Of a stretch of DNA of 64,000 nucleotides, positions 36,003-46,074 are shown in pieces. The notes under the pieces were generated by a model, which saw nothing but the letters and a program-made list of their open reading frames with translations, had not been told where the DNA came from and made no database searches. The stretch covers positions 62,001-126,000 of the forward strand of contig CABUHS010000002.1 in the NCBI GenBank assembly GCA_902491535.1, in the 5' to 3' direction. The position numbers and the translations under genes were made by a program. Numbering within the stretch: position 1 is the stretch's first letter; every line of letters starts with the position of its first letter. Source of the DNA: an uncultured Eubacteriales bacterium. GTDB taxonomy: Bacteria; Bacillota; Clostridia; Oscillospirales; CAG-272.

Positions 36003-37604
36003 TTGAAGGAATTTTATCTTGTACAGGACAAGACTCCTAAGGCTAAGATCATCTGCACTACAGGCGATCAGCGTGATCCCAGCAACGCTTTTGAGGCGGC
36101 AACTGCCCTTGCCGAAGTGATAAAGTGCGCGACGGACTGTGATATTGATATCATAGCTCCCGACGCAAAGAATGAAAATGATGTAAATGTTACGGTTGCA
36201 GTCACCGGCGACGGTACTGATTCCTCGATGACACTTGACGGAGATGCATTTTCCGTTTCAGTAAACGGCGGAAATGTATCTATACTTGCAGGAAACGTTA
36301 CAGGAATCTGGAATGCAATGGCATATTTTGTGTCAGCAGTTATCGGATACGATCCTCATACCGGAAAGAAACCAGAGGTAAGAGATTCTATAAAGCTTCC
36401 TGAGACTCTTTCGTATACATTTAACGGAAGTCCTGCTCCTCAGCCGCTTATCCCGGTTGAGCCGGACGGCGCATTTAAGGTTACCGGATGCGGCGATACA
36501 TACTATGAGCAGTTGCTTGAGCATACGGCTTTTCTTTACAGAGATAACCTTATTCCTTGTTGTTACAGCGGCGAGCATCACGAATATCTTATTCGTAAGG
36601 CAGTTGCACAGCAGCGTCTTATCTGGAATGCAACAGGCGACTGTCACTGCGATCACTGCTCACGTCATGAAGGTGAAACCGGTGAAAAAGCGCATTCTTT
36701 CTGTAAGTGTCCGACATGTGCTGCCGCTGCCGAGAGAGAAGGAACGCTTTGCGGTGCGTACTTTGATATTGTCCGTGAAGCTGCATCCCGCCTTGCAAAG
36801 GTAGATCCTGATGCATATCTTACAATAGCAGCTACATCGGTTACTCTTGATCCTCCCAAGACATACCTCGGAGACAATGTACGCGTTGTTGTTGCAGACC
36901 GCATGCTTTGCTCATCTCATCCGATAAGCGAAGATTCATGTGAGCGCAATGCGGCGTTTGCAAAGAAGCTCCGCGCATGGAGAAAGCTTTGCGGCTCGCT
37001 TTATGTCATAGATTTTACATCCGATTACTACTATTTCCCGGCTACCTTTCCGTCATTTGATATAATGCGTCAAAATGCAGCATTTTATCATGAAGTCGGC
37101 GTAGACGGCGTATTCTTCCAGTTTGACCGCATGCAGTCAGAACTTGAATTCAGCGATATCCGCATGATACTTGCAGAAGCTGTTCTTAAGCGCCCGACAA
37201 TGTCGGCTGATGAATTTGACAAGCGTATGGATAACGCGCTTGTACATGTTTACGGAACGGACGCGGCTCCCGTGATCAGACGCTATATCGACCGCTTTAC
37301 CGAGCTTGCACTTGACGGTCATTGCTTCGATACGCATAGCTGGCCGCATGAAGTTCTTTCGCTAAAAAAAGATAACGGCGAATACGATCTTTCGTTTGCA
37401 AAAGAGGCATATAAGATGTGGGATTCTATTCATCCGCATCCTGAAGCGCTTGCGCGTAATGAGCTTTATCTTGCGCGTATGCTGTTTACCCAATATCAGG
37501 CACAGCCTGTATGCTATTCCAAAACTCAGTTTTCCGAATGGCTTATGGATTGCATTCATATATATGACAGAGGGCGCGCTCTCGAAGAAATTATGGCAGA
37601 CTGA
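36003..37604 (+). CDS. Cytoplasmic DUF4838 protein
   Basis: A 533-residue DUF4838 protein lacking any signal peptide, linker or dockerin. It begins MKEFYLVQDKTPKAKI directly in the first domain strand. It keeps GNVTGIWNAMAYFV, a Cys-rich segment (CHCDHC then CKCPTCAAAAEREG before GAYF), GDNVRVVVAD, DFTSDYYYFPA, FFQFD and PVCYSKTQ. The Cys/His content is higher than in the exported copies, suggesting metal binding. The start is a TTG, eleven bases after AAAGGA; the only nearby ATG (35995) is out of frame and runs into a stop. The SGNH gene follows after 27 bases. It presumably completes inside the cell what the exported copies begin, which is inference. Confidence 0.85.
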   Translation: MKEFYLVQDKTPKAKIICTTGDQRDPSNAFEAATALAEVIKCATDCDIDIIAPDAKNENDVNVTVAVTGDGTDSSMTLDGDAFSVSVNGGNVSILAGNVTGIWNAMAYFVSAVIGYDPHTGKKPEVRDSIKLPETLSYTFNGSPAPQPLIPVEPDGAFKVTGCGDTYYEQLLEHTAFLYRDNLIPCCYSGEHHEYLIRKAVAQQRLIWNATGDCHCDHCSRHEGETGEKAHSFCKCPTCAAAAEREGTLCGAYFDIVREAASRLAKVDPDAYLTIAATSVTLDPPKTYLGDNVRVVVADRMLCSSHPISEDSCERNAAFAKKLRAWRKLCGSLYVIDFTSDYYYFPATFPSFDIMRQNAAFYHEVGVDGVFFQFDRMQSELEFSDIRMILAEAVLKRPTMSADEFDKRMDNALVHVYGTDAAPVIRRYIDRFTELALDGHCFDTHSWPHEVLSLKKDNGEYDLSFAKEAYKMWDSIHPHPEALARNELYLARMLFTQYQAQPVCYSKTQFSEWLMDCIHIYDRGRALEEIMAD

Positions 37605-37631
37605 CAGAGCCTGCTCAAAGGAGATTTTAAT

Positions 37632-38312
37632 ATGTCACAGGACAAGAAAAACAAGATCATACTTTTTCAGGGAGATTCGATCTCTGACGGAAACAGATAT
37701 AAAGATCCGATGGCACGCGGAGACCTGAATCATCAGATAGGACATACCTTTATTTATACTATAGCAAGCGAGCTTGGATACAAATATGCAGATAAAAATC
37801 TTGCTTTTGTAAACCGTGCTATTTCCGGAGAAAATATTGAGACGATCTATGACAGACGCGAGGAGGATATTTTTGAAGAGCATCCTGACGTGTTCAGCAT
37901 ACTTGTCGGCAGTAATGAATATTGGATTTGGAAGGACGAGCCGGATCATACTGAGGAATTTGATGAGATATACCGTCAGCTTCTTGACGAAGTTCTCGAG
38001 CATAATCCGGATACAAAGATAGTTATCAGTGAGCCGATGGTTCTTCCGGTAGTACTTGAACCGGATGTTTATAATGCAAGACTCAAGATGACATATGAAG
38101 AAATCGAAGTTCTTCAAAAAATTGCGGAGGATTACGGCGCTATTTACATACCGCTTCTCGAAAAATTTCAAAAGGCCTGTGAGATCCGCGAAGCAAGCTA
38201 CTGGATGTGGGACGGTGTTCACCCTACAGAAGCAGGTCACGGAATGATTGCAAATGAATGGATGAAAGCAGTGCTTCCGAGCGGAATTCTCGGTTTTAAA
38301 GCAGAACTTTAA
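37632..38312 (+). CDS. SGNH/GDSL hydrolase, cytoplasmic acyl-esterase
   Basis: A 226-residue single-domain SGNH hydrolase: block I FQGDSISDG (Ser nucleophile), block III GSNEYW (Asn oxyanion) and block V DGVHPTEAGH (catalytic Asp and His). It resembles the GDSL_2 carbohydrate acetylesterases that work on pectic or xylan oligosaccharides. No signal peptide. AAAGGAG precedes the ATG. Cotranscribed with the cytoplasmic DUF4838 gene and followed by a hairpin. Its role is probably deacetylation of imported sugars. Confidence 0.88.
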   Translation: MSQDKKNKIILFQGDSISDGNRYKDPMARGDLNHQIGHTFIYTIASELGYKYADKNLAFVNRAISGENIETIYDRREEDIFEEHPDVFSILVGSNEYWIWKDEPDHTEEFDEIYRQLLDEVLEHNPDTKIVISEPMVLPVVLEPDVYNARLKMTYEEIEVLQKIAEDYGAIYIPLLEKFQKACEIREASYWMWDGVHPTEAGHGMIANEWMKAVLPSGILGFKAEL

Positions 38313-38331
38313 TTTATAAAATAAAATATCG

Positions 38332-38356
38332 GCGGAGACGATTTTATCGGCTCCGC
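38332..38356 (+). terminator. Hairpin after the SGNH gene
   Basis: GCGGAG pairs with CTCCGC and inside it CGAT with ATCG, followed by TTTCCGCTTTT. Probable terminator of the DUF4838-SGNH unit. Confidence 0.6.
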
Positions 38357-38488
38357 TTTCCGCTTTTCTGCATATTTAATAAATTATGCGATAATTTCTT
38401 TTTGGCGGATAATTTTCGGTTATCATATTATGGAAAATATCATGGCGGCAATTCTTTTTACATGTTAGGTTTATAAAACGGAGGTTTT

Positions 38489-39682
38489 ATGTATTCGATT
38501 TTACTTGCGGTGATTTATGCTGCATTTATAAGTCTCGGACTGCCTGATTCATTACTCGGAGCTGCATGGCCTGCCATGCAGCCGGGAATGGCAGTTCCTG
38601 TATCGGCAGTCGGAATTGTATCAATGATAATATCTTTGGGAACGGTTGTGTCAAGTCTTATGTCCGACCGATTGAACAGACGTATGGGAACTGGCGTCGT
38701 TACAGCTGTCAGCGTATTAATGACTGCTGTTGCGCTCATGGGATTTTCACTTTCAGGATCATTCTGGCAGCTTTGCATATGGGCAGTTCCGTACGGACTC
38801 GGCGCAGGCGGTGTTGACGCTGCACTTAACAACTATGTGGCGCTCCATTATTCATCAAGGCATATGAGCTGGCTGCACTGCTTTTGGGGAATAGGCGTAT
38901 CTGTCGGCCCCTATATTATGGGACAGTGTTTATTGCACGGCTTTCCATGGGGAAGCGGATATAAGATAATTTCAGTTATACAGTTTTTGCTTGCCGCGGT
39001 AATTTTTATAAGTCTGCCGCTTTGGACACGTGTACACGGCAAGGAAACATATTTGTCGGACTATAAAAAAGACAATACTAAAAGCGCTGATAAACCGGTG
39101 GGACTGCTCCATGTAATGAAAATTCGCGGAGTTCCGTTTGTACTTATATCGTTTTGTGTATACTGTGCATTGGAATCTGCAACGGGACTGTGGGCAAGCA
39201 GCTTTTTTGCGGCGTGCCGCGGTATTGATACAGAAACAGCGGCTTCGCTTGCATCCCTTTATTATATAGGTATTACTGTGGGTCGTTTTGCCTGCGGCTT
39301 TATTGCCGACCGTGTCGGTGACAGGATGCTTGTGCGGATAGGACTTATTACTGTCATTTGCGGGGCAGGGTTTATTATTATACCTGTAAGCTCGGTTGTA
39401 CTTGCATGTGTCGGTATTGTTATATGCGGTGTAGGATCTGCACCAGTGTATCCGTCGGTAATACATTCAACGCCTGATAACTTTGGAGCTGAGAATTCTC
39501 AGGCTATTATTGGTGTGCAGATGGCGAGCGCATATGTCGGGACAACATTTATACCTCCGCTTTTTGGTCTGATTTCGGAAAAAACAGGTATGTTTATATA
39601 TCCGTTTTTTATAATTCTTCTCGCAGTTGTCGTACTGATATCTACGGAAACTGTCGGAAAGACGGTTAAAAAAGAACATTGA
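38489..39682 (+). CDS. MFS transporter
   Basis: A 397-residue membrane protein with about twelve hydrophobic helices and the MFS cytoplasmic motif after helix 2 (SDRLNRRMG) and its repeat in the second half (DRVGDRM). The opening FISLGLPDSLLGAAWP is typical of a branch of sugar-related MFS proteins. It ends in a basic tail. CGGAGG precedes the ATG. Its position after sugar esterases suggests transport of a monosaccharide or product; direction and substrate are unknown. Confidence 0.82.
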   Translation: MYSILLAVIYAAFISLGLPDSLLGAAWPAMQPGMAVPVSAVGIVSMIISLGTVVSSLMSDRLNRRMGTGVVTAVSVLMTAVALMGFSLSGSFWQLCIWAVPYGLGAGGVDAALNNYVALHYSSRHMSWLHCFWGIGVSVGPYIMGQCLLHGFPWGSGYKIISVIQFLLAAVIFISLPLWTRVHGKETYLSDYKKDNTKSADKPVGLLHVMKIRGVPFVLISFCVYCALESATGLWASSFFAACRGIDTETAASLASLYYIGITVGRFACGFIADRVGDRMLVRIGLITVICGAGFIIIPVSSVVLACVGIVICGVGSAPVYPSVIHSTPDNFGAENSQAIIGVQMASAYVGTTFIPPLFGLISEKTGMFIYPFFIILLAVVVLISTETVGKTVKKEH

Positions 39683-39775
39683 CAGACGCTATGTATTATT
39701 TAATGAGTTTTTGAAAAACATGATCTGCTGCTTTCGCCATTAACAAAAAAATTACTTAAAATTATATAAAATCAA

Positions 39776-39809
39776 TTGTAATTTAAGTTCTTATGTGATA
39801 ATATATAAT
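39776..39809 (+). promoter_or_regulatory. Candidate promoter for cdaA-cdaR
   Basis: TTGTAA, 15 bases, then TGTGATAAT (extended -10); an overlapping TATAAT lies 7 bases further. This is the only promoter-like sequence in the 205-base gap before cdaA. Confidence 0.4.
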
Positions 39810-39914
39810 GAATGGATAATCAGTTTTCTACACTGATTTTTCGGCTTTTCGGTGCTTCCGTTCTGTTTTACGGTGGGCATTGCATAAATGACTGCGGAAA
39901 GGGTGAATTACAGT

Positions 39915-40784
39915 TTGAATGCAATCTGGCGCTTTATAATGAACCTCGGTGATAATTTCAAGGGAGTTATCATGTCGATCGGTTTTAAAGATATTGCAGA
40001 TATTCTGATAGTCGCTGTATTTTTTTATTATGCTATAAAATTTTTGCGCGACCGACGTGCGGGTAAGCTTGCATTCGGAGTTGTGCTTTTGTTTGCAATA
40101 CAGATAATAAGCGATCTGTTTGATTTTGTAGCGCTTCGTTTTCTGCTTCAGAATGTTTTTCAGATCGGGCTTATCGCGTTTGTAATACTCTTTCAGCCGG
40201 AGCTTCGTTCCGCTCTTGAGAAGATCGGTGGCGGCGGAGGCTCAATAAAGACGATTATAGGAATGACGGGGGAGCGCGATTCGTCTACAAAAGCGAACAC
40301 GATCTCGGCAATCGGAGAAGCAGTCTGCGATATGTCAAAGGATAAGACCGGTGCGCTTATAGTTATTGAGCGAAGCACAAAGCTTGGAGACATAATAGGA
40401 AGCGGAGTTATTGTGAATGCCGATATTACGCCGTTTCTTATAAAAAATATCTTTTTCAACAAGGCTCCTCTGCATGACGGCGCAATGATTATCCGCGATT
40501 TCAGAATATATGCCGCAGGATGCTTTTTACCGCTTTCATCAAATGATGATATTATCAAGGATCTGGGAACAAGGCATAGAGCTGCAATCGGTATGAGTGA
40601 AAACAGTGATGCGGTAGTTATCGTTGTTTCGGAGGAGACGGGGACGATATCGATCGCGATTGAAGGAAAACTGTACAGAAATCTTAATTACAGTTCGCTT
40701 ATCAGTATACTCGGAGAGCAATTGACGTCAGATTCGGAAAGCGGTGTTATAAGAAAGTTTCGTATAAGGAAAAAAAGAGGGTGA
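39915..40784 (+). CDS. cdaA: Diadenylate cyclase CdaA
   Basis: A membrane enzyme making the second messenger c-di-AMP from two ATP. After three N-terminal hydrophobic helices and the FQPELRSALEKIG segment comes the DisA_N catalytic domain with both active-site motifs intact: LHDGAMII (DGA) and GTRHRAAIG (RHR). The frame can be read from ATG 39888, but AAAGGGTG eight bases before TTG 39915 makes that start more likely; ATG 39939 is also possible. The length (about 290 residues) fits the family. The cdaR gene follows after 6 bases, the usual pairing. glmM, often third in this operon, is absent here. Confidence 0.92.
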   Translation: MNAIWRFIMNLGDNFKGVIMSIGFKDIADILIVAVFFYYAIKFLRDRRAGKLAFGVVLLFAIQIISDLFDFVALRFLLQNVFQIGLIAFVILFQPELRSALEKIGGGGGSIKTIIGMTGERDSSTKANTISAIGEAVCDMSKDKTGALIVIERSTKLGDIIGSGVIVNADITPFLIKNIFFNKAPLHDGAMIIRDFRIYAAGCFLPLSSNDDIIKDLGTRHRAAIGMSENSDAVVIVVSEETGTISIAIEGKLYRNLNYSSLISILGEQLTSDSESGVIRKFRIRKKRG

Positions 40785-40790
40785 TCGGTT

Positions 40791-42062
40791 ATGGAAAAAA
40801 AGGAAAAAAGAATGACCGACTATGAAAAGCATCTTGTAGAAAAAGACGGCGATTACCGTATAAAAGGCACACGTTTTTTCAATGTTTTTGCAAGACTTGT
40901 TGCTCTTCTCATAGCCTTCGGAATATGGGTATATGCGAAAGAAAATGATACGGTTATCGGTGATATATCTTTTTCCGGAATCCCGGTAAAAATTGTAAAT
41001 ACATCTGATACTCCGCTGTCTGTTATAAGCGGGTATAATTCTACCGTAGATGTTGTACTTGAGGGTAAAAAGGGAACTGTCCGGTCTATAACTGCTGATG
41101 ATATAGAGATAGTGGCTGATGTGTCAGATATTACATCGGCAGGAAGACACACAGTCCCGATAGATATCAGCGCTCCTGAGGGGGCGACAGTTGTGTCGCA
41201 GAGCTTGTCGTCGGTATCGGTGTATATGGATAAGACAATATCAATAACGGTTCCGGTGCAGGTACGTTACAGCGCTTATATGCTTGATGACGGATATGAG
41301 CTTGGAGATGCGGTTCCGAGCATAAGCCAGATCACGGTTTCGGGACCTGAAAATATTCTTAAGGACGTGTATGCAGCCGAGACTTCGCTTGATCTCGGAC
41401 ATATAACCGGATCGGTTGTGATGACCGGAGATCTTGTGCTTATTGATGCTGACGGAAGTGAAATATCAAATCCTTATGTTAAACTGCAGACCGGCGCAGT
41501 TCAGGTGTCTGTTCCTCTTCAGACTGTAAAAACTTTGCCTCTGACGGTTGATTTTAAATACGGATATATTAATGAAACGAACTCGGCAATAACTGTTACT
41601 CCTGCTGAGATCGAAGTAAAAGGAGAAGTTTCTGTGCTTGAGGGGCTTGAAAAGCTTTCTGTTGCCACTATAGATGAGAAGCATATTTCCGGAGATACAT
41701 TTGTGCAGCCTATAGTTTTGCCGGACGGTGTTTCAAAGGTATCTGATGCCGATACTGCGACTGTACGTATAAGTCATATCGGCACTGCTCTTAAAAGTAT
41801 AGTTATAACCGATTTTGACGTTCACAATCCGAATGCTTTGAATTACGAGATTCAGAACAGTTCTCTTACGGTAACTCTACGCGGACCGGTTTCGGCACTT
41901 GCTGAGATTACGGGCGAGACGGTAACTGCTTCTATAGAACTGAACTTTGATAAAAGTGTGAACGGTATTTCTACTGTTCCTGTTAAAATAAGCATATCCG
42001 GAGCTTCATCGGAGGTATATGAGGTAGGAGACTATACTGTGTCTGTCCGGCTGCGGCCTTGA
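40791..42062 (+). CDS. cdaR: CdaA regulatory protein CdaR (YbbR domains)
   Basis: A 423-residue protein with a basic cytoplasmic start, one membrane helix (about residues 30-48, VALLIAFGIWVYA) and four extracellular YbbR repeats, each ending in a V-x-V strand pattern (for example DVVLEGKKGTVRSI in the first and TVTLRGPVSAL in the last). CdaR binds CdaA and tunes c-di-AMP synthesis. AGAGGGTGATCGG precedes the ATG. It is translationally close to cdaA. Confidence 0.9.
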   Translation: MEKKEKRMTDYEKHLVEKDGDYRIKGTRFFNVFARLVALLIAFGIWVYAKENDTVIGDISFSGIPVKIVNTSDTPLSVISGYNSTVDVVLEGKKGTVRSITADDIEIVADVSDITSAGRHTVPIDISAPEGATVVSQSLSSVSVYMDKTISITVPVQVRYSAYMLDDGYELGDAVPSISQITVSGPENILKDVYAAETSLDLGHITGSVVMTGDLVLIDADGSEISNPYVKLQTGAVQVSVPLQTVKTLPLTVDFKYGYINETNSAITVTPAEIEVKGEVSVLEGLEKLSVATIDEKHISGDTFVQPIVLPDGVSKVSDADTATVRISHIGTALKSIVITDFDVHNPNALNYEIQNSSLTVTLRGPVSALAEITGETVTASIELNFDKSVNGISTVPVKISISGASSEVYEVGDYTVSVRLRP

Positions 42063-42111
42063 TTGCGCCGCCCTTGAAAACACACTGAAATACGGGGGAA
42101 AAATAAAGTAT

Positions 42112-43761
42112 ATGACGGAAGATATCGGAAAATCTGACAACAGAATAAAAAAACTGCTTGTGAGGGGGATAAATCTTCCGTATAAGTCCGATGCGAAATG
42201 CGCAAAGGAGATGGCAGCTTATAAGCTTAAACGGCTTATGCCGGAGTGCAGGATACTGTCGGCCGAAATTTCAAAGAGATCGGTCGACGCCCGCAGACGC
42301 GGTGATATCCGTTTTATATATACAGTCAGTGTCGAAGCGGAAGCTTCCGGAGCTGCACGGCTGCCTGATGATAAAGATATATCCGAAGTTCCGCAGGAAG
42401 ATACGGAGATCGTTTTGGGAACAAAACCGCTTACGGACCGTCCGGTTATTATCGGATTCGGTCCGGCGGGGATGTTTGCCGCCCTTTTTCTTTCATCCCG
42501 GGGATACAGACCGCTTGTGCTTGAGCGCGGAGGTTCGGTGGATGAGCGAGTTTCGGCTGTTGAGAATTTTTATAAAAACGGAAAGCTCGATCCGAATACT
42601 AATATTCAGTTCGGCGCGGGCGGTGCAGGTACATTTTCGGACGGTAAGCTTACGACTCGTATCGGGGACAGGCGATGCCGCGTGGTACTGGATATGCTTC
42701 ACCGGCTCGGCGCTCCCGACGATATACTTGTAAATGCCAAACCGCATATCGGGACGGATATTCTTCGTGATGTGGTGAAAAATGCTGCCGAAGAGATAAC
42801 AAAGCTCGGCGGAGAGATCAGATATAATTCTGTTGTCAGAGACATTGTGCTGCGCGGAGGCAGGGTGGACAAGCTTGTCACATCGGACGGAGATACCGGA
42901 TGCGGTCCGGTCATTCTTGCTATCGGACACAGCGCCAGAGATACATATGCCATGCTTATGCGCAGAGGAATTACGGTCGTTCCGAAGCCTTTTTCGATGG
43001 GAGTCCGTATTGAACATCTCCAAAGCGATATTGACGCAGCGCTTTACGGTGAATGTGCCGGCGATCCGATACTTCCTCCCGCTGAGTATAATATGAGCAG
43101 GCGTTTCGGAGACCGTGCTGTATACACATTCTGTATGTGTCCCGGCGGAGAAGTGGTTGCTGCGTCATCTGAGGAAGGCGGACTCGTTGTAAACGGAATG
43201 AGCAGCTATGCGAGAAACGGCAGGAATGCGAATTCTGCAGTTGCGGTATCGCTCGGACTTTGCAATACACCTGCAGAACAAATAGAGCTTCAGAGACGGT
43301 ATGAAAGAGCAGCTTTTGCGGCAGGAGGCGGCGATTACAGCGCACCGGTGCAGACGCTCGGCGATTTTATTTCCGGAAAATGCATCAGTGAGCCGGGAAG
43401 AGTATACCCTACATATATGAACGGAAACGTATCCGAGCCGAAGGTAAGGATTGCAGATATATCCGGTATTATGAACAGTGTTATCGGAGAGGGGTCTACC
43501 GCGATGATGCGTGAAACGCTTTGCCATTTCGGACGGCAGATACGCGGATTTGATGCTCCCGATTCGATCATAACAGGAGTTGAAAGCCGAACATCGGCTC
43601 CGGTACGCATTATACGTACGCCGGTGTATACATCGCCGGATGCCGATAACATTTATCCGTGCGGAGAAGGCGCGGGATACGCGGGCGGTATAATGAGCGC
43701 CGCGGTCGACGGTATTCGGTGTGCAGAGGCTGTTGCGGAGAGATATGCTCCGTTTGAATGA
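42112..43761 (+). CDS. FAD-dependent oxidoreductase, COG2509 family
   Basis: A 549-residue flavoprotein. An N-terminal cap of about 105 residues precedes the dinucleotide fold IIGFGPAGMFAALFLSSRG with ERG at the end of the second strand. Next come NIQFGAGGAGTFSDGKLTTR, CMCPGGEVV, MSSYARNGRNANSAV, and a C-terminal GEGAGYAGGIMSAAVDG that contacts FAD. The family is widespread in Clostridia next to cdaA-cdaR or recJ, but its reaction is not established as far as I know. GGGGGA precedes the ATG. No membrane segment. Confidence 0.88.
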   Translation: MTEDIGKSDNRIKKLLVRGINLPYKSDAKCAKEMAAYKLKRLMPECRILSAEISKRSVDARRRGDIRFIYTVSVEAEASGAARLPDDKDISEVPQEDTEIVLGTKPLTDRPVIIGFGPAGMFAALFLSSRGYRPLVLERGGSVDERVSAVENFYKNGKLDPNTNIQFGAGGAGTFSDGKLTTRIGDRRCRVVLDMLHRLGAPDDILVNAKPHIGTDILRDVVKNAAEEITKLGGEIRYNSVVRDIVLRGGRVDKLVTSDGDTGCGPVILAIGHSARDTYAMLMRRGITVVPKPFSMGVRIEHLQSDIDAALYGECAGDPILPPAEYNMSRRFGDRAVYTFCMCPGGEVVAASSEEGGLVVNGMSSYARNGRNANSAVAVSLGLCNTPAEQIELQRRYERAAFAAGGGDYSAPVQTLGDFISGKCISEPGRVYPTYMNGNVSEPKVRIADISGIMNSVIGEGSTAMMRETLCHFGRQIRGFDAPDSIITGVESRTSAPVRIIRTPVYTSPDADNIYPCGEGAGYAGGIMSAAVDGIRCAEAVAERYAPFE

Positions 43762-43813
43762 CCGGAATAAAAATACACAGATTGATTATGCAAAGCGGAA
43801 AGAGGGTGCGGAC

Positions 43814-46009
43814 ATGTACGGCAGGAAAAGATGGATTATAAAAGATATAAGAGAAAAATATGCTGGCGAGATCGAAAAAATATCCGCAGAACTCGGTATA
43901 TCTGAGCTTACGGCTTCGATGCTGTTCGGCAGGGGATATAAAACGCCTGAATCGTCACGCGCTTTTTTACAGCGTGACGATGAATTTTTTCATGATCCGA
44001 TGCTGCTTGCCGATATGGATAAGGCTGTTTTCCGAATTGCAGATGCTATACGCAGCGGAGAGAGAGTAACAGTTTACGGTGATTATGATGTTGACGGCGT
44101 GACGGCTGTATCAACTCTGTATCTGTATCTGAAATCAAAGGGAGTCGACATACATTATTATATTCCCGAGCGTACTTCTGAAGGGTACGGTGTAAACTGC
44201 GGAGCAGTAAAGCGGATTGCAGAAAGCGGTTCATCGCTTATAATAACCGTCGACACTGGAATAACCGCGGTTGCGGAGGCAGAGTATGCCGCTTCTGTCG
44301 GTGTGGATATGGTAATTACAGATCATCACGAGTGCCACGGAGAGCTTCCGGATGCGTGTGCAGTGGTCAATCCGCACCGCCCGGATTGCAGGTATCCGTT
44401 TAAAGAACTTGCCGGAGTCGGTGTTGCATTTAAACTTATCTGCGCGCTTGAAAGGATACTTGAGCCGGACGATGAAAGGTATCTGCACCGCATTTGCGCT
44501 CAGTGTGCTGACATTGTAGCGGTGGGTACGGTGGCAGATGTTATGCCGCTTATCGGCGAAAACCGGCTTATAGTGAGTATAGGCCTTAAGCTCATTGAAG
44601 AAGGCTCACGCTGCGGTTTGTCAGCGCTTTGCGAGGCGGCGTTAGGTTCGGAGCATAGAAATTCCCGCGGCGGAGCGAAAAAAAAGAAGATCACTACATC
44701 GTTTATCGGTTATACCCTGGCACCCCGCATCAATGCTGCCGGACGTATACGCAGCGCGTCTCTTGCGGCTGAGCTTTTTCTGACAGAAGATCCGGATCGG
44801 GCGCGTGAGATCGCAGGCATGCTTTGCGAGATCAACCGTGAACGTCAGGAATGTGAGAATATGATGGCGGAGGAAGCATACCGCATGATAGAACAGACAC
44901 ATGATTTTAAGCATGACCGTGTGATCGTTCTTTCGTCCGAAAACTGGCATCATGGAATAATAGGAATAGTCGCGTCAAGAATTACAGACCGTTACGGGCT
45001 TCCTTCAATACTCATATCGTTTGACGGCGGAAGGATCACGGACGGTATTACAGATGATGACGTCGGAAAAGGATCCGGAAGAAGCATAAAGGGAATGAAT
45101 CTTGCTGCAGGACTTGCCGCGTGCGGAGAATATCTTGTAAAAGCAGGCGGTCATGAGATGGCTGCCGGCCTTTCGATAAAAAGAGGGGAACTTGAAAGCT
45201 TCAGAGATGCGATAAATGAGTATGCCTCGCGTGTGCTTACAGACGAAGATCTCATTCCTGCGATCGAAGCTGACGCAGAGGTTACGCTGTCGGAGCTTTC
45301 GATAAGATCTGTTGATGAACTCGGACTTCTTGAACCTTACGGTATTGCAAATCCGGCTCCGGTATTCGTCCTCAGAAATGTCAGGATTGCAGATATTGTC
45401 GCTATAGGGGGCGGCAAACATACAAGGTTTATAGCCGAATACGAAGGAATGGCTGTTACTGCGGTTTATTTCGGTCAGAACCCGTCGGCGCTCGGAATTT
45501 ACAAAGGCGATACGGCGGATGTGCTGTTCAGTCCTGATATAAACGAGTTCCGCGGGATCAAGAGTGTTCAGCTTCTTGTTAAAGATGTGAAGGTCTGCGT
45601 CAGAACGCTTAAGGAACGCGAAGCAATGATAGCGGAATATGACAGAATTGTCCGCGACAGAAGCAGTATGATAGATGATAGCTTTGTGCCTCTTCGCGCT
45701 GATTTTAAAAACGTTTATCTGTATATAAGGAGAGAACTTCGTATATGCGAAGATGCTCCTGTCAATATATATCAGATAATGAAGAATACGGTCGGGGAAA
45801 GTATTTCGGCATATGTCCGATTGCGGTTTATAATAGATATTCTGATACAGACTGGAATAGTTTCTTTTAACGGAGATCCCGATTATTCTCCGGACGGCGG
45901 AGCGCTTCCGCTGACAGTGAATAACGTTGAGGCTAAGGTGGATCTGAAGGCTTCTGCGATATATCAGTCACTTATATCGAGGATACGCGTACATAAAACA
46001 AATATATAG
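43814..46009 (+). CDS. recJ: Single-strand DNA exonuclease RecJ
   Basis: A 731-residue RecJ, the 5'-3' exonuclease of recombination and mismatch repair. DHH-domain metal motifs are present: VYGDYDVDG, VDTGI and TDHHE. The DHHA1 domain follows with KAGGHEMAAG, then the OB-like domain and a C-terminal RecJ extension that makes it longer than the Gram-negative enzyme. AGAGGGTG precedes ATG 43814; the frame is open further upstream into the flavoprotein gene, which is accidental. It lies before rel, the common Firmicutes order recJ-(apt)-rel, but apt is missing. Confidence 0.93.
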   Translation: MYGRKRWIIKDIREKYAGEIEKISAELGISELTASMLFGRGYKTPESSRAFLQRDDEFFHDPMLLADMDKAVFRIADAIRSGERVTVYGDYDVDGVTAVSTLYLYLKSKGVDIHYYIPERTSEGYGVNCGAVKRIAESGSSLIITVDTGITAVAEAEYAASVGVDMVITDHHECHGELPDACAVVNPHRPDCRYPFKELAGVGVAFKLICALERILEPDDERYLHRICAQCADIVAVGTVADVMPLIGENRLIVSIGLKLIEEGSRCGLSALCEAALGSEHRNSRGGAKKKKITTSFIGYTLAPRINAAGRIRSASLAAELFLTEDPDRAREIAGMLCEINRERQECENMMAEEAYRMIEQTHDFKHDRVIVLSSENWHHGIIGIVASRITDRYGLPSILISFDGGRITDGITDDDVGKGSGRSIKGMNLAAGLAACGEYLVKAGGHEMAAGLSIKRGELESFRDAINEYASRVLTDEDLIPAIEADAEVTLSELSIRSVDELGLLEPYGIANPAPVFVLRNVRIADIVAIGGGKHTRFIAEYEGMAVTAVYFGQNPSALGIYKGDTADVLFSPDINEFRGIKSVQLLVKDVKVCVRTLKEREAMIAEYDRIVRDRSSMIDDSFVPLRADFKNVYLYIRRELRICEDAPVNIYQIMKNTVGESISAYVRLRFIIDILIQTGIVSFNGDPDYSPDGGALPLTVNNVEAKVDLKASAIYQSLISRIRVHKTNI

Positions 46010-46074
46010 TTCGGATGCAATAAAATGTCGGCATAAATGCCGTCAGATATATAAATGAATAGAGGAATATTATC

